This document shows positions 36,621-48,913 of a stretch of 55,685 nt of DNA, in pieces. Both the position numbers and the translations under genes were made by a program. The notes under the pieces were generated by a model. That model did no database searches and had not been told where the DNA came from. It worked only from the letters and a program-made list of their open reading frames with translations. Source of the stretch: Gammaproteobacteria bacterium (GTDB lineage: Bacteria > Pseudomonadota > Gammaproteobacteria > Chromatiales > Chromatiaceae); contig SACH01000014.1 in the NCBI GenBank assembly GCA_009928645.1, positions 1 through 55,685 of the forward strand, given 5' to 3'. Positions within the stretch are counted from its first letter, which is position 1, and every line of letters begins with the position of its first letter.

Positions 36621-39434
36621 GTGACCATCCTCGTCCTTGCCGAAAAGCCCAGTGTCGCCCGCGATCTGGCGCGGGTCCTGGGCGCCGGGCGCCGGGGGGA
36701 GGGCTATCTGGAGGGAGGTGGCTATCGCGTCACCTGGGCCCTGGGTCATCTGGTCCACTTCGCCGAGCCCGACGACTATGGCGGTGCCTGGGCGGCGCGC
36801 TGGTCCCTGGCCCAGTTACCCATGATCCCGGAATCCTGGCAGTTGCGGACGGCTGAGCGCACGGCCAGCCAGTTGCGTATCATTGAAAAACTGCTCAACG
36901 CCCCCGAGACCGCGTCCATCATCTGTGCCACGGATGCCGGCCGCGAGGGGGAGCACATCTTCCGCCTCATCTACGAGCACGCCCGCTGCCGCAAGCCGGT
37001 GCAACGCCTCTGGGTCTCCAGCCTGACCGACGAGGCGATCCGCGAGGGCCTGGCCCGGCTCCAGCCCGGTAGCGCCTTTGATCCCCTGGCGCGGGCGGCC
37101 CGGGCCCGCGCCCAGGCGGACTGGCTGGTGGGCATGAACCTCACCCGCGGCTACACGGTCCACAATCGCGTCCTCTGCACCATCGGCCGGGTGCAGACGC
37201 CGACCCTGGCGATGATCGTGGCCCGGGACCAGGCCATCGCCGGTTTTGTGACTGCCTACTTCTACGAACTGGTGGCGACCCTGGCGGAGGGCTTTCGCGC
37301 CCGCTACTGCCGGGACGGCGAAACCCGACTCGACACCCGCGCCGAGGCCGAGCGTCTGTACCGTGAATTGGCCCCGCATGAGACCGGCCGGGTCGCGCGC
37401 CTGGAGCGCAAGGTCCGCCACAATCGACCGCCGCCCCTGTACGACCTGACGAGCCTGCAACGGGACGCCAATCGCCGCTTTGGCCTCACCGCCGCCCAGG
37501 TCCTGGAACAGGCCCAGGCCCTTTACGAGACCCACAAGCTCATCAGCTACCCTCGGACCGAGAGCCGCCACCTCCCCGAGGATCTGGTCCCCCGCCTGCC
37601 GGCCATCCTCCGCGGCCTGGAGCATCCCCTGGCCGGGGAGGCCTTGGCCCGGCTGGAGGCGGGGCACCGGCTCGGCAAGGCCTACGTCGACGACACCCGC
37701 CTTACCGACCATCACGCCATCCTCCCTACCGGCAAGCGCCCACCCGCCGGCCTGCCGGAGAGCGCCCGAAGGATCTTCGACCTGGTGGCTACCCGCTTCG
37801 TCGCCGTCTTTCTCCCCGACGAGACCGTCGAGGAGACCCGGGTGATCCTGGATATCGGCGGCGCCGAGTTCCTCGCCCGGGGCAGCCGGGTGCTTGATCC
37901 TGGCTGGAAGCGCGCCGAGCCCCCGCGCCGGCGCCCGGCCTCAGGCCAGGGCGTTACCGGGCCGGCTGGAGCGCCGGCCAAGGGCCAAGCGCTGCGCCCA
38001 GCCACCGGTCAGCCCGCGGCACAACGCGCGTGGCAGGCCGCGGGGCACGTCACGGGGCAGTCTGACGGGAAATCTGCCGGAAGGGCTGACGGGAAGGCTG
38101 ATGAGGGGGCTGACGGGAAGGCAGCATCGCGGACGGCGGGGCAGACCTTGGGAGTGGAGGTCGGTGAGGCCTTGCACCAGCAAGCCGCTGGCGATGGCAA
38201 GATGACAGTCAAGAACGGCCAGCCGCCATCCCCCTCCGGTCCGGAGGAGTCGGCAGACAGGGAGGGTCCCCTGCCGCCCCTCGCCGTCGGTCAGATCGTC
38301 CAGGTCAGCGGTCTGGAGGTGGTGGAGAAGGAGACCCAGCCCCCCCGTCCCTATGACGACGCCAGCCTGCTGGCGGCCATGAAGAACGCCGGGCGGGAGA
38401 TCGAGGACGATGCCCTCGCCGCCGCCATGAAGGAGTCGGGCCTGGGTACGCCAGCGACGCGGGCGGAGATCATCGAGAAGCTCATCCGCACCGGCTACGT
38501 GGAGCGCCAGCACAAGCAGTTGCGGGCCACCGCCAAGGGCCAGGCCCTCATCGGGCGGGTGGCCGAACCCCTGCGCAGCCCGGAACTGACCGCGCAATGG
38601 GAGCAGCGGCTGAAGGACATCGAGCGGGGGCAGGCCGCGGCGGAGGATTTCTACCGTGACATCGTCGCCTGGGTGCGGGGGCTGATCCCGACCCTGGGCC
38701 AGGGACCAGCCTTGTCCAGGTTGGCGGCAGTGGCCGAGCGGCCACCTACGGGGCAAGGGGCGCGGCAGCGGCCGAAGCGGCGGGACAGCGAGCCGGCGGT
38801 GCAGCAGGCGGGGCAGATGGCACCGCGCCAAGGGGGGCGCCAGGCGGGTCAGTCGGCAAGGCGGAAGGCGGGTGAGAAGGCAAGTCGGCATGAGAGCCAG
38901 ACGGCGGTGCCGAAGGTTGGTCAGAAGAGGGGACAGCAGGCAAGTCGGCTCGAGAGTCAGACGGCGACGCCGAAGGTTAGTCAGAAGGAGGGGCAGCAGG
39001 CAAGTCGGATCGAGAGTCAGCAGGTAATCCAGCGGACACTTCACCAGGCGGGCCAACAGCCTGGTCGACAGCCAGGTCAACAGGCCGCAGTGAATCCCGG
39101 TGGGCGGCAAGCCGCGGACAGGACGGGCGGCCTCGGCCCCCTGACCTGCCCGAAGTGTGGGCGCGGCCAGATCATCGCCGGGCGCCGGGGTTATGGCTGT
39201 GAGCGCTACCGTGAGGGCTGTGACTTCGTGGTCTGGAAGGAGGTGGCCGGGCGCGAACTGACCGCCGCGCAGATCAGGGACCTGATCGCCACCGGTCGTA
39301 CCGGCCTGATCCGTGGGTTCACCGCGGCCTCCGGTGTCCAGCTCGCTGCCCGGCTCCGCCTGGACGATCAGTGGCGCGTCGTCCTGGATTTTGCCGCAGA
39401 GGAGGCTTTACCCGCGGCGGGGGCGGGCCGATAA
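36621..39434 (+). CDS. topB: DNA topoisomerase III with repeat-encoded inserts
   Basis: TopB is a type IA topoisomerase that decatenates replication and recombination intermediates. The Toprim region opens MTILVLAEKPSVARDLARVLG and includes ATDAGREGEHIFRLIYEHA; the catalytic tyrosine is Tyr310 in ISYPRTESRH. Two low-complexity inserts are unusual: residues about 434-550 in the core (Gly/Lys/Ala/Gln-rich) and about 708-837 near the end, the latter partly a 20-residue repeat. A C-terminal zinc-ribbon follows (CPKCGRGQ...CERYREGC). The start is GTG. At 937 residues it is about 280 longer than Escherichia coli TopB. Confidence 0.94.
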   Translation: MTILVLAEKPSVARDLARVLGAGRRGEGYLEGGGYRVTWALGHLVHFAEPDDYGGAWAARWSLAQLPMIPESWQLRTAERTASQLRIIEKLLNAPETASIICATDAGREGEHIFRLIYEHARCRKPVQRLWVSSLTDEAIREGLARLQPGSAFDPLARAARARAQADWLVGMNLTRGYTVHNRVLCTIGRVQTPTLAMIVARDQAIAGFVTAYFYELVATLAEGFRARYCRDGETRLDTRAEAERLYRELAPHETGRVARLERKVRHNRPPPLYDLTSLQRDANRRFGLTAAQVLEQAQALYETHKLISYPRTESRHLPEDLVPRLPAILRGLEHPLAGEALARLEAGHRLGKAYVDDTRLTDHHAILPTGKRPPAGLPESARRIFDLVATRFVAVFLPDETVEETRVILDIGGAEFLARGSRVLDPGWKRAEPPRRRPASGQGVTGPAGAPAKGQALRPATGQPAAQRAWQAAGHVTGQSDGKSAGRADGKADEGADGKAASRTAGQTLGVEVGEALHQQAAGDGKMTVKNGQPPSPSGPEESADREGPLPPLAVGQIVQVSGLEVVEKETQPPRPYDDASLLAAMKNAGREIEDDALAAAMKESGLGTPATRAEIIEKLIRTGYVERQHKQLRATAKGQALIGRVAEPLRSPELTAQWEQRLKDIERGQAAAEDFYRDIVAWVRGLIPTLGQGPALSRLAAVAERPPTGQGARQRPKRRDSEPAVQQAGQMAPRQGGRQAGQSARRKAGEKASRHESQTAVPKVGQKRGQQASRLESQTATPKVSQKEGQQASRIESQQVIQRTLHQAGQQPGRQPGQQAAVNPGGRQAADRTGGLGPLTCPKCGRGQIIAGRRGYGCERYREGCDFVVWKEVAGRELTAAQIRDLIATGRTGLIRGFTAASGVQLAARLRLDDQWRVVLDFAAEEALPAAGAGR
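38881..39030 (+). repeat. 60-nt tandem repeat inside topB
   Basis: Two and a half copies of a 60-nt unit, each starting CAAGTCGG, run from 38881, 38941 and 39001. The period is exactly in frame, encoding a 20-residue Ser/Gln/Lys-rich repeat (ASRLESQTATPKVSQKEGQQ in the second copy). Confidence 0.85.
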
Positions 39435-39518
39435 TCCGCCGGCCATTTACCTCGCGGCCACCGCCCATATCCAGACGATCGGCGACCGTTCCCGTCAAGT
39501 TCGCCCCCAGGTTACGCC

Positions 39519-39902
39519 ATGAATCCGGAAAAGGTTGTCTTTGGCTTTTTCATCGTCCTTTCGCTGACCCTCAACTTCGGGTTTTTCATCGGCGATCTGG
39601 ACAATCCGGAACATCACCAGGTGTGGGAGCTCTTTGCCACGCTGGTGGTGAACGCCATTGCCACCGTGCTCAAATTTGGTGACCGCACCCAGTTGGGGGC
39701 GGTACTCCTGGCCACCAGCCTGGCGGCCATGCTGCAACTCATAACCGCCGTCATCATTTGGGCGATGGCGGTCCATGTCTCCCAGGAGGGGCTGACCCCC
39801 GCCGTGATGGCCAGCATCGTCTCCCTGAGTGGCGGCGCCATGATCGCCAACGTCATCTCGGTGGTGTTGCTGGTGATCGAGACGGTCATGTTGCGGCGCT
39901 GA
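39519..39902 (+). CDS. DUF6394-family membrane protein
   Basis: The 127-residue product is almost entirely hydrophobic, with about four membrane helices (KVVFGFFIVLSLTLNFGFFI at 5-24, then near 40-50, 60-85 and 98-125). It matches the small DUF6394 family. The K+ channel gene begins 32 nt downstream in the same direction, so this protein may be a subunit or accessory of the channel. No catalytic residues are recognisable. Confidence 0.75.
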   Translation: MNPEKVVFGFFIVLSLTLNFGFFIGDLDNPEHHQVWELFATLVVNAIATVLKFGDRTQLGAVLLATSLAAMLQLITAVIIWAMAVHVSQEGLTPAVMASIVSLSGGAMIANVISVVLLVIETVMLRR

Positions 39903-39934
39903 CGGGGCGGTATCGGGTCGCTGGCGTCCAGACC

Positions 39935-41710
39935 ATGGATAATGTCGCCTTCCTGATCTTCCGGCGCATGAGGGCGCCCCTGATCGTCCTCATCGCCATC
40001 TATGCGGTCAGCGTCACGGGACTGGTGCTGATCCCGGGGCAGGATGCCGAAGGCAACCTCTGGCACATGGACTTCTTTCACGCCTTCTATTTCTTCAGTT
40101 ACACCGCCACCACCATCGGCTTCGGCGAGATCCCCTATGCCTTCAGCGATGCCCAGCGCCTCTGGGTCACCCTGGGGATCTATCTGTCGGTGGTGGCCTG
40201 GTTCTATTCCATTGGCACCCTCATCGCCCTGCTGCAGGATAAGACCTTCCAGGATTCCCTGGCGGAATTGCGCTTCGCGCGGCGCATCCGGCGCATGCGG
40301 GAGCCCTTTTATCTGGTCTGCGGCTACGGCGAGACCGGCGGGGCCCTGGTGCATGCCATCACCGAGGGTAACCGCCATGCCGTGGTCATCGACCTGCGCC
40401 AGGAGCGGGTGGACCTGTTGCAGCTCGAGAACCTGCGGGAGTACGTCCCCGCCCTCTGTGGAGACGCCCGCCGCCCCCGTCATCTGCTGGAGGCGGGTCT
40501 CAAGCACCCCCGCTGCGCCGCGGTGGTGGCCCTGACCGACGTCAATGAGACCAATCTCAAGATCGCCATCGCCGCCAAGCTGATGCACCCGGAGGTCAAG
40601 GTCATCTGCCGTGCCGATTCCCACGAGGTGGAGGCCAATATGGCCGCCTTCGGCACCAACTACATCTTTGACCCCTTCGACATCTTCGGTGCCTACCTAG
40701 CCATGGCCGTCGCCGCCCCGGGGCTGACCTTGTTGCGGGATTGGCTGTCGGGGCTGCAGGGTGACCCCCTCAAGGAGCCCCTCTTCCCACCCGCACGGGG
40801 GCTGTGGATCCTCTGCGGTTACGGGCGCTTCGGCAAGGCCATCGCCACCAATCTCAGTGCCCGGGGCTTGCAGTTGGTGGTCGTGGAAGCGGAGCCGGAA
40901 CGGACGGGCTACCCTGAGGGTCTGCCCCTCGTCCTGGGCTGGGGCACCGAGGTCCGGACCCTGGAGGAGGCGGGGGTGCGTCAGGCGGTGGGACTGGTGG
41001 TAGGCACCCACAACGATGCCAACAACCTCTCCATTGTCATGACGGCGCGCGCCCTCAATCCCGACCTCTTCATCGTGGTGCGGGAGAATCATCGGGACAA
41101 CGAGGAACTCTTCCAGGCCGTGGGCGCCGACATTGTCATGCATCCCAGCAGCATCATTGCCGAACGCATCCGCGTGCTCCTCGTCACGCCCTTGTTGACG
41201 GAATTCGAGCAGTTGGTCCAGGGCTATGACGATGCCTGGTGCTGCCAACTGGTCAGCCGCATCGTTGCTATGGTGCAGGATCAGGTGCCCGCTGTTTGGG
41301 AAGTCCTGATCAATGAGGAGGAGGCGTACGCCGTCCATACTCTGATCGGCCAAGGCGGATCCCTCACCCTGGGTGACCTGCTGCGGGACCCCCAAGACCG
41401 CGAACGGCCCTTGCCCATCATTCCCTTACTTCTGGTGCAGGGCGAGGGACGTGAGGTCCTCCCCGATGGAGGGCGTCAGTTGCGCAGTGGCGACCGGCTC
41501 CTGCTCTGCGGTTTTACCCTCGGCCGTTCCCGTCTCGGTTGGACGTTACAGAACCTCCACGCCCTCGATTATGTCCTGGTCGGCGCCAGCCCGCTCGAGG
41601 GTCTGATCTGGCGCTGGCTCTTCCGTCGCCGGGCAGCCACCACCACAACCCTGCCACCCGCCACGGATCGGGGGGGAAAGGCTAACAAAGCCTCTATTTC
41701 CGGTTCCTGA
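39935..41710 (+). CDS. Potassium channel with two RCK (TrkA-N/C) modules
   Basis: The 591-residue product has two membrane helices around the selectivity filter TATTIGFGEIP (about residue 50-60), a TVGYGE-like signature. Two NAD-binding TrkA-N/RCK domains follow: YLVCGYGETGGALV (about 128) and WILCGYGRFGKAIA (about 291). Each is followed by a TrkA-C-like part. This tandem-RCK architecture resembles ligand-gated K+ channels such as MthK-type and GsuK relatives. The chosen ATG gives MDNVAFLIFRR and overlaps nothing; the frame is open upstream but runs into the DUF6394 gene. Confidence 0.88.
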   Translation: MDNVAFLIFRRMRAPLIVLIAIYAVSVTGLVLIPGQDAEGNLWHMDFFHAFYFFSYTATTIGFGEIPYAFSDAQRLWVTLGIYLSVVAWFYSIGTLIALLQDKTFQDSLAELRFARRIRRMREPFYLVCGYGETGGALVHAITEGNRHAVVIDLRQERVDLLQLENLREYVPALCGDARRPRHLLEAGLKHPRCAAVVALTDVNETNLKIAIAAKLMHPEVKVICRADSHEVEANMAAFGTNYIFDPFDIFGAYLAMAVAAPGLTLLRDWLSGLQGDPLKEPLFPPARGLWILCGYGRFGKAIATNLSARGLQLVVVEAEPERTGYPEGLPLVLGWGTEVRTLEEAGVRQAVGLVVGTHNDANNLSIVMTARALNPDLFIVVRENHRDNEELFQAVGADIVMHPSSIIAERIRVLLVTPLLTEFEQLVQGYDDAWCCQLVSRIVAMVQDQVPAVWEVLINEEEAYAVHTLIGQGGSLTLGDLLRDPQDRERPLPIIPLLLVQGEGREVLPDGGRQLRSGDRLLLCGFTLGRSRLGWTLQNLHALDYVLVGASPLEGLIWRWLFRRRAATTTTLPPATDRGGKANKASISGS

Positions 41711-42116
41711 TTCATCCCTGGGATGAAGGCCTGTTCCTGGGGGCGACTCGCTTAATTCAGGAAGCAATTGAGGAACGGTGGCCAAGGCTGGCCGGGGTTG
41801 GCCCCAGTGGCGGGGGTGGGGATTGCCGTGGTCGGTCCCCGTCTATGCCATACTAGCCTCAATCTCTAACCATCGCCTTGCGGTTTTTGGCCGACCCGAA
41901 AGACGGCAAAGCGATTGGCGATGGCTACGGGTGGGTGATGCCGAGAGGGTGTCTGACGGCTGCCCTGAAGAAGGCCCCAGACGCGTTCGATTGGCCCTTG
42001 CGGTTGGCCAGATGGTTCCTGGGATCGGGCCGTGCTGGGATCGGATCACCCCTCGTTTTTTTATGACGCCGGCCGAGTTGTAAGGGCCTCCATCCACGCC
42101 AAGAGGATCATGACCC
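41711..42116. other. Intergenic region between K+ channel and hemerythrin genes
   Basis: No gene is supported in these 406 nt. A perfect 7-bp hairpin, TTCATCC/GGATGAA (41711-41727), begins right after the channel stop codon but lacks a U-tract. A ribosome-binding site (AAGAGGATC) stands before the hemerythrin-like start; a promoter for it is expected here but none is obvious. Confidence 0.5.
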
Positions 42117-42665
42117 ATGACGCAAATTCTTGATCGCCTCCATCAGGAGCACAAGCAAATCAGTAGGTTGCTGGACCTTATGGACGACATTCTCGCCATG
42201 TTCCATCGCGGCCAGGAACCGGACTACGAGATCCTCAGCGAACTTCTGCAGTATATGGAGGACTATTCCGATCAGATCCATCACCCGGTCGAGGAGGTGA
42301 TCCGCGAGCGCCTCCGCCTGGCTGGGCAAAATCAGCCTTACCTCGATATCCTGACCCGCCAGCACGAGGCCCTCAATGAGATGACCCACAATTTCCGCCA
42401 GGCCGTGGAGGGCGTGGTCAATGGCGAGGTCCAGCGCCGTGATCAGGTCGAGGCCTATGGCCGGGAGATGGTCACCACCCTGCGCCATCACCTCAATCTG
42501 GAGGAGACCGAGGCCTTTCCCCTGGCGCGCCAGGTGCTGAAGGAGGCGGATTGGGCGGCGATCCAGGAAGAGGTGGCGCGGACCATCGACCCGCGCCTGA
42601 GCGAGACCGAACTTCAGCGGATCCGCACCCTCGTTCAGCACCTGACGTCCCAGGTCCGCGGCTGA
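42117..42665 (+). CDS. Hemerythrin-domain protein
   Basis: The 182-residue product is a helical bundle with the histidine/carboxylate pattern of hemerythrin HHE domains: HQEHKQ (about 10), DQIHHPVEE (about 57), RQHEAL (about 81) and LRHHLNLEETEAF (about 122). These would bind a diiron centre. Such proteins sense or store oxygen or NO, or handle iron. Length and a C-terminal helical extension fit the cytoplasmic bacterial group. It stands alone, convergent with glgB. Confidence 0.88.
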   Translation: MTQILDRLHQEHKQISRLLDLMDDILAMFHRGQEPDYEILSELLQYMEDYSDQIHHPVEEVIRERLRLAGQNQPYLDILTRQHEALNEMTHNFRQAVEGVVNGEVQRRDQVEAYGREMVTTLRHHLNLEETEAFPLARQVLKEADWAAIQEEVARTIDPRLSETELQRIRTLVQHLTSQVRG

Positions 42666-42703
42666 GGAGCGGCCGCGGCTCGCGTCACCCCACTGATCGC
42701 GCC

Positions 42704-42726
42704 GCCACCCTGCTTGTTAGGGTGGC
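42704..42726. terminator. Candidate bidirectional hairpin between hemerythrin gene and glgB
   Basis: A perfect 8-bp stem (GCCACCCT/AGGGTGGC) with a 7-nt loop lies in the convergent gap. There is no U-tract on either side, so its strength is uncertain. Confidence 0.4.
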
Positions 42727-42818
42727 AGTGGGGGCCGTTTAGACAGTGTCCATCAATTGATTCCCCCCTTGAGAAAGCCCCCAAGGGCGCAAGTCGGGAA
42801 CAAAACATGAATACCTTC

Positions 42819-45071
<2,253 letters not shown>

Positions 45072-45404
45072 GACAGCCTCTCTCCTGTACGGCGGGGTGC
45101 GGTGGCGCAACGGGGGAAAATGGTACCATAAGGCCCCGTTAGGGTTCGTCAGCCGCCAGGAGCCCTCGCCAACAGGAAGTCGTCAACGCCACGCGCGGGC
45201 GTGGTGAAGGGTCGGGCGTGATGAGGGGTCCGGTTGGGCCGAGGCCTTCCGGACCGCACGGTCGCCAGGCACCCTGAAGTACTAACAGCGGCATTGCGGT
45301 TACGCTTAAACCAGGGAGGAGCGGGATAGCCGAACCTGATCTAAGTTGTTGATCGTGAAATTGACCTGGCCTGAACCAGGAAAACCATTGCCAAGGGGTA
45401 TCTC
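45072..45404. other. Divergent glgB-glgC control region
   Basis: No gene is seen. Features include a 6-bp hairpin CCACGC/GCGTGG (45189-45204) and a CCTGG...CCAGG inverted repeat (45365-45380) close to the glgC start. CsrA commonly binds GGA in such leaders; the AAGGGG ribosome-binding site of glgC could fold with nearby sequence, but I cannot demonstrate a CsrA site. Confidence 0.4.
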
Positions 45405-46676
45405 ATGCCGGATGCAAGCCAACGCTTCGTCAGTCGTCTCACCCGCAACACGCTGGCCCTGATCCTGGCCGGGGGGCGGGGCTCCCGTCTGCATGATCTG
45501 ACCAAGTGGCGTTCTAAGCCCGCCGTGCCCTTTGGGGGGAAATTCCGCATCGTCGATTTCCCCCTGTCCAACTGCATCAACTCCGGCATCCGCCGCATCG
45601 GCGTCCTCACCCAGTACAAGTCCCATTCCCTCATCCTCCACATCCAGAAGGGTTGGGGTTTCCTGCGGGGTGAATTCGGTGAGTTCGTGGAGCTCTGGCC
45701 GGCCCAGCAGCGGATCACCGAGACCTCCTGGTACGCCGGCACCGCCGACGCCGTGTTCCAGAATCTGGATATCATCCGCGCCCACAATCCGGACTACATC
45801 CTCATCTTGGCGGGTGATCACATCTACAAGATGGACTATGGCGCCATGATCGCCCATCACGTCGAGTCCGGTGCTGACATGACCGTGGGGTGCCTGGAAG
45901 TGGATCTCGGCAAGGCGCGGGAATTCGGTGTCATGTCTGCGGACGTGGACGGCAGGGTGCGCCGCTTCGCCGAGAAACCGGACCAGCCGGACCCCATTCC
46001 GGGTCGCCCCGGGGTGGCCCTGGCCTCGATGGGGATCTATGTCTTCAACCGTGGCTTCCTCTACGAGCAACTCATTAGGGATGCGGATAACCCCGCGTCC
46101 AGCCATGACTTCGGCAAGAACATCATCCCGAGCGTTATCGATAAATACCGGGTTCTGGCCTATCCCTTCCGCGATGTCCGCAGTGGTGAGCAGGCCTACT
46201 GGCGGGATGTGGGCACGGTGGACGCCTTCTGGCAGGCGAATCTGGAGCTGATTGGCGTGACCCCGCCCCTGAACCTCTATGACGCCTCCTGGCCCATCTG
46301 GACTTACCAGGAACAACTGCCCCCCGCCAAGTTTGTCTTCGACGACGAAGACCGCCGCGGGATGGCGGTGGACTCGATGGTCTCCGGGGGCTGCATCATT
46401 TCCGGTGCCGTGGTCCGCCACTCCTTGCTCTTTTCCAATGTCCGCGTCAACTCCTACTCTTACGTCCAGGACACGGTGATCCTCCCGGATGTGGATGTGG
46501 GCCGTAATTGCCGGTTGCGTTACGCCGTCATCGACCGTGGCTGTCGTCTCCCTGAGGGCCTGGTGATCGGTCATGACTCCGGCCAGGACCGCGCTCGGGG
46601 CTTCCATGTCACCGACGGCGGCGTGACCCTGCTCACCCCCGAGATGCTCCATCAGGAACCCAGCTATGTCCGCTGA
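45405..46676 (+). CDS. glgC: Glucose-1-phosphate adenylyltransferase GlgC
   Basis: GlgC makes ADP-glucose, the committed step of glycogen synthesis. The 423-residue product has [20 protein letters not shown] (nucleotide-binding and effector region), [19 protein letters not shown] and [13 protein letters not shown], all diagnostic. A C-terminal left-handed beta helix follows ([20 protein letters not shown]). It is allosteric in most bacteria. The last 11 nt overlap the start of the GH57 gene. A good AAGGGG ribosome-binding site precedes the ATG. Confidence 0.97.
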   Translation: MPDASQRFVSRLTRNTLALILAGGRGSRLHDLTKWRSKPAVPFGGKFRIVDFPLSNCINSGIRRIGVLTQYKSHSLILHIQKGWGFLRGEFGEFVELWPAQQRITETSWYAGTADAVFQNLDIIRAHNPDYILILAGDHIYKMDYGAMIAHHVESGADMTVGCLEVDLGKAREFGVMSADVDGRVRRFAEKPDQPDPIPGRPGVALASMGIYVFNRGFLYEQLIRDADNPASSHDFGKNIIPSVIDKYRVLAYPFRDVRSGEQAYWRDVGTVDAFWQANLELIGVTPPLNLYDASWPIWTYQEQLPPAKFVFDDEDRRGMAVDSMVSGGCIISGAVVRHSLLFSNVRVNSYSYVQDTVILPDVDVGRNCRLRYAVIDRGCRLPEGLVIGHDSGQDRARGFHVTDGGVTLLTPEMLHQEPSYVR

Positions 46677-48378
46677 TTCCCACTTGGACCCGCGGCGCCT
46701 GCCGGTGGTACTGTGCTGGCACATGCACCAGCCGGACTACCGGGGACCGGGCGGCCGCGAGTTCCACCTGCCTTGGGTCTACCTCCACGCCCTCAAGGAT
46801 TACTCGGACATGGCCGCGCACCTGGAGGCCCAGCCCCAGGCTCGCGCCGTGGTCAATTTCGCCCCGGTCCTGTTGGAGCAGATCGAGGACTATGCCCGGC
46901 AGATCCAGGCCTGGCTGACGACCGGCACACGCATCCGGGACCCCTTGCTGGCCGCCCTCGCCGGTCCGGGGCTGCCCCTGGATATGGCCCGACGCCGGGA
47001 CCTCATCGCCGCCTGCCGCAAGGCCAACAAGACCCATCTCATCGACCGCTTCCCCTGCCTGCGGGAACTCATCGACCTGGCCGACTGGTTCGGCCACCAC
47101 CACCAGGCCGAGCTTTATATTAACGACCAGTTTCTGGCTGACCTCCTGGTCTGGTACCACCTGGCATGGACCGGTGAGCACATCCGCGACAACGACGCGC
47201 GGGTCGACTCCCTGCAGCGCAAGGGGCGTGGTTTCAGCCTCGAAGACCGGCGGGCCCTGGTGGATCTCATCGGTGAGCAGCTCCAGGCCCTGGTGCCCCG
47301 TTACCGCCGCCTGGCAGACGCGGGGCGGGTCGAGCTGTCCTTCTCGCCCTACGCCCATCCCATCTTGCCGCTACTCCTGGATCTGCGCTGCGCCCGGGAG
47401 GCCGTCCCCGACAGCCCCCTGCCGGAGCTTGGGTCCTATCCCGGCGGTGAGGAACGGGCACGCTGGCACGTCCGCCGTGGCCTGGCCACCTTCGAGCACC
47501 ATTTTGGCCGCCGCCCGTCTGGCTGCTGGCCCTCCGAGGGTGCCCTCAGCGAGCCCACCCTGCGCTTGCTGGAGGAGGAGGGCATCCGGTGGGCCGCCAG
47601 CGGCCAGCGCGTCCTCTATCACAGCCTGCACCCCCAGTATGGCGATCACCTCCCCGAGCATTGGCTGACGAGTCCCTATCGGCTGCGCGACGGCGCCCTT
47701 CAGTGCTTCTTTCGCGACGACGGCATCTCCGACCTCATCGGCTTTACCTATGCCGACTGGCATGCCCGGGATGCCGTCGCCAACCTGATCGAACACCTGG
47801 AGCAGGTCGCGGCGGCCACCCAGGGGCGGCCCAACCGTGTTTTGTCCATCATCATGGATGGTGAGAATGCCTGGGAGTATTACCCCCACAACGCTAGTTT
47901 TTTTCTGCCGGAGCTCTATCGCCGCCTGGCCAGCCACCCGCACCTGCAATTGACCACCTTCTCCACCCTGCTCGCCGCCCAGACCAACCCACCGCCCTCT
48001 CTGGAGCGCCTGGTGGCCGGCAGTTGGGTCTACGGCACCCTTTCCACCTGGATCGGCAATGCCGATAAAAATCGGGCTTGGGACATGCTGGGCGCGGCTA
48101 AGGCGGTCTACGACCGGGCCCTGGCCACGCGCGAATGGACCCCGGCGGAGCGCGAGCGCCTGGATCTACAACTCGCTACCTGCGAGGGCTCCGACTGGTT
48201 CTGGTGGTTTGGCGATGACAACCCGGCGGAGGCGGTCGCCGATTTTGAGCGTCTCTACCGGCTGCAACTGCGGCAGCTCTATGAGCTCCTCGGAGAGCAC
48301 CCTCCCGAGAATTTGTCACACCCGTTCACGACCCGCTCCGGCGGCGCTGAACATGGCGGGGTCATGAAGCGCAGCTGA
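46666..48378 (+). CDS. GH57-family glycoside hydrolase / glucanotransferase
   Basis: The 570-residue product is a glycoside hydrolase family 57 enzyme (DUF3536-independent, amylase-like branch). It has the N-terminal [10 protein letters not shown] motif, the [10 protein letters not shown] region with the probable nucleophile Glu (about 287), and [15 protein letters not shown] near residue 400. Family members act on alpha-glucans. Its overlap with glgC and place beside glgB point to work on glycogen, for example trimming or remodelling; the exact reaction is inferred. The start ATG has AGGAA upstream, inside glgC. Confidence 0.9.
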   Translation: MSADSHLDPRRLPVVLCWHMHQPDYRGPGGREFHLPWVYLHALKDYSDMAAHLEAQPQARAVVNFAPVLLEQIEDYARQIQAWLTTGTRIRDPLLAALAGPGLPLDMARRRDLIAACRKANKTHLIDRFPCLRELIDLADWFGHHHQAELYINDQFLADLLVWYHLAWTGEHIRDNDARVDSLQRKGRGFSLEDRRALVDLIGEQLQALVPRYRRLADAGRVELSFSPYAHPILPLLLDLRCAREAVPDSPLPELGSYPGGEERARWHVRRGLATFEHHFGRRPSGCWPSEGALSEPTLRLLEEEGIRWAASGQRVLYHSLHPQYGDHLPEHWLTSPYRLRDGALQCFFRDDGISDLIGFTYADWHARDAVANLIEHLEQVAAATQGRPNRVLSIIMDGENAWEYYPHNASFFLPELYRRLASHPHLQLTTFSTLLAAQTNPPPSLERLVAGSWVYGTLSTWIGNADKNRAWDMLGAAKAVYDRALATREWTPAERERLDLQLATCEGSDWFWWFGDDNPAEAVADFERLYRLQLRQLYELLGEHPPENLSHPFTTRSGGAEHGGVMKRS

Positions 48379-48457
48379 GAGTTTCCCTGCCTGGGGCCCC
48401 GCGGCCGGCCAAGCCAAGGGTGACGGCTATACACTTACACCCGACCGAGGAATCTCC

Positions 48458-48913
48458 GTGGAAGAAGTCTATGACCTGATGGCAAGCCTGCTGGCCACCA
48501 AGGCTGACGAACAGATGATCGGCTTCGCCGGTTTCAGTCGGGGGTCTGGCCCCGACGAGGAAGCCGGGGAGGGGCTCATCAAGGTCGCCGCATTTCTCCG
48601 CCCTGATGGCAGTGGTTATCTCACCCTGACCTTTATCCAGGATCGGGCCGCGGGGACCGAGGCCCTCCTGGGCAAGCTCGATCAGGAGGCGTTCCGCGCC
48701 CGGCTCGGTCCCGATTGCGAGATGCTGATCGCGATCCCCCTCGATGCCTTCGCCGCGACACCCGACTTTCTGGTCGAGGAGCTCGATGTCTACTTCCATC
48801 ACCTCCAGGGCCAGGAGCGGCCCCTCGTCGAGACCCGCCTCCTGCCGGCCCTGTGCCAGGTCTGCGCCCTAGAGATCAAACCGCTTCAGGACTGGCGGCC
48901 GCTGGCCCGCTAG
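48458..48913 (+). CDS. Hypothetical protein between glycogen and siroheme genes
   Basis: I do not recognise this 151-residue protein. It is acidic and largely helical/strand mixed, starts at a GTG with GAGGAA upstream, and has two late cysteines (LCQVCALEI). There is no signal peptide or membrane segment. Its 3' end overlaps the convergent cysG by 38 nt. Coding-like composition and a plausible ribosome-binding site support it as a gene. Confidence 0.6.
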   Translation: MEEVYDLMASLLATKADEQMIGFAGFSRGSGPDEEAGEGLIKVAAFLRPDGSGYLTLTFIQDRAAGTEALLGKLDQEAFRARLGPDCEMLIAIPLDAFAATPDFLVEELDVYFHHLQGQERPLVETRLLPALCQVCALEIKPLQDWRPLAR

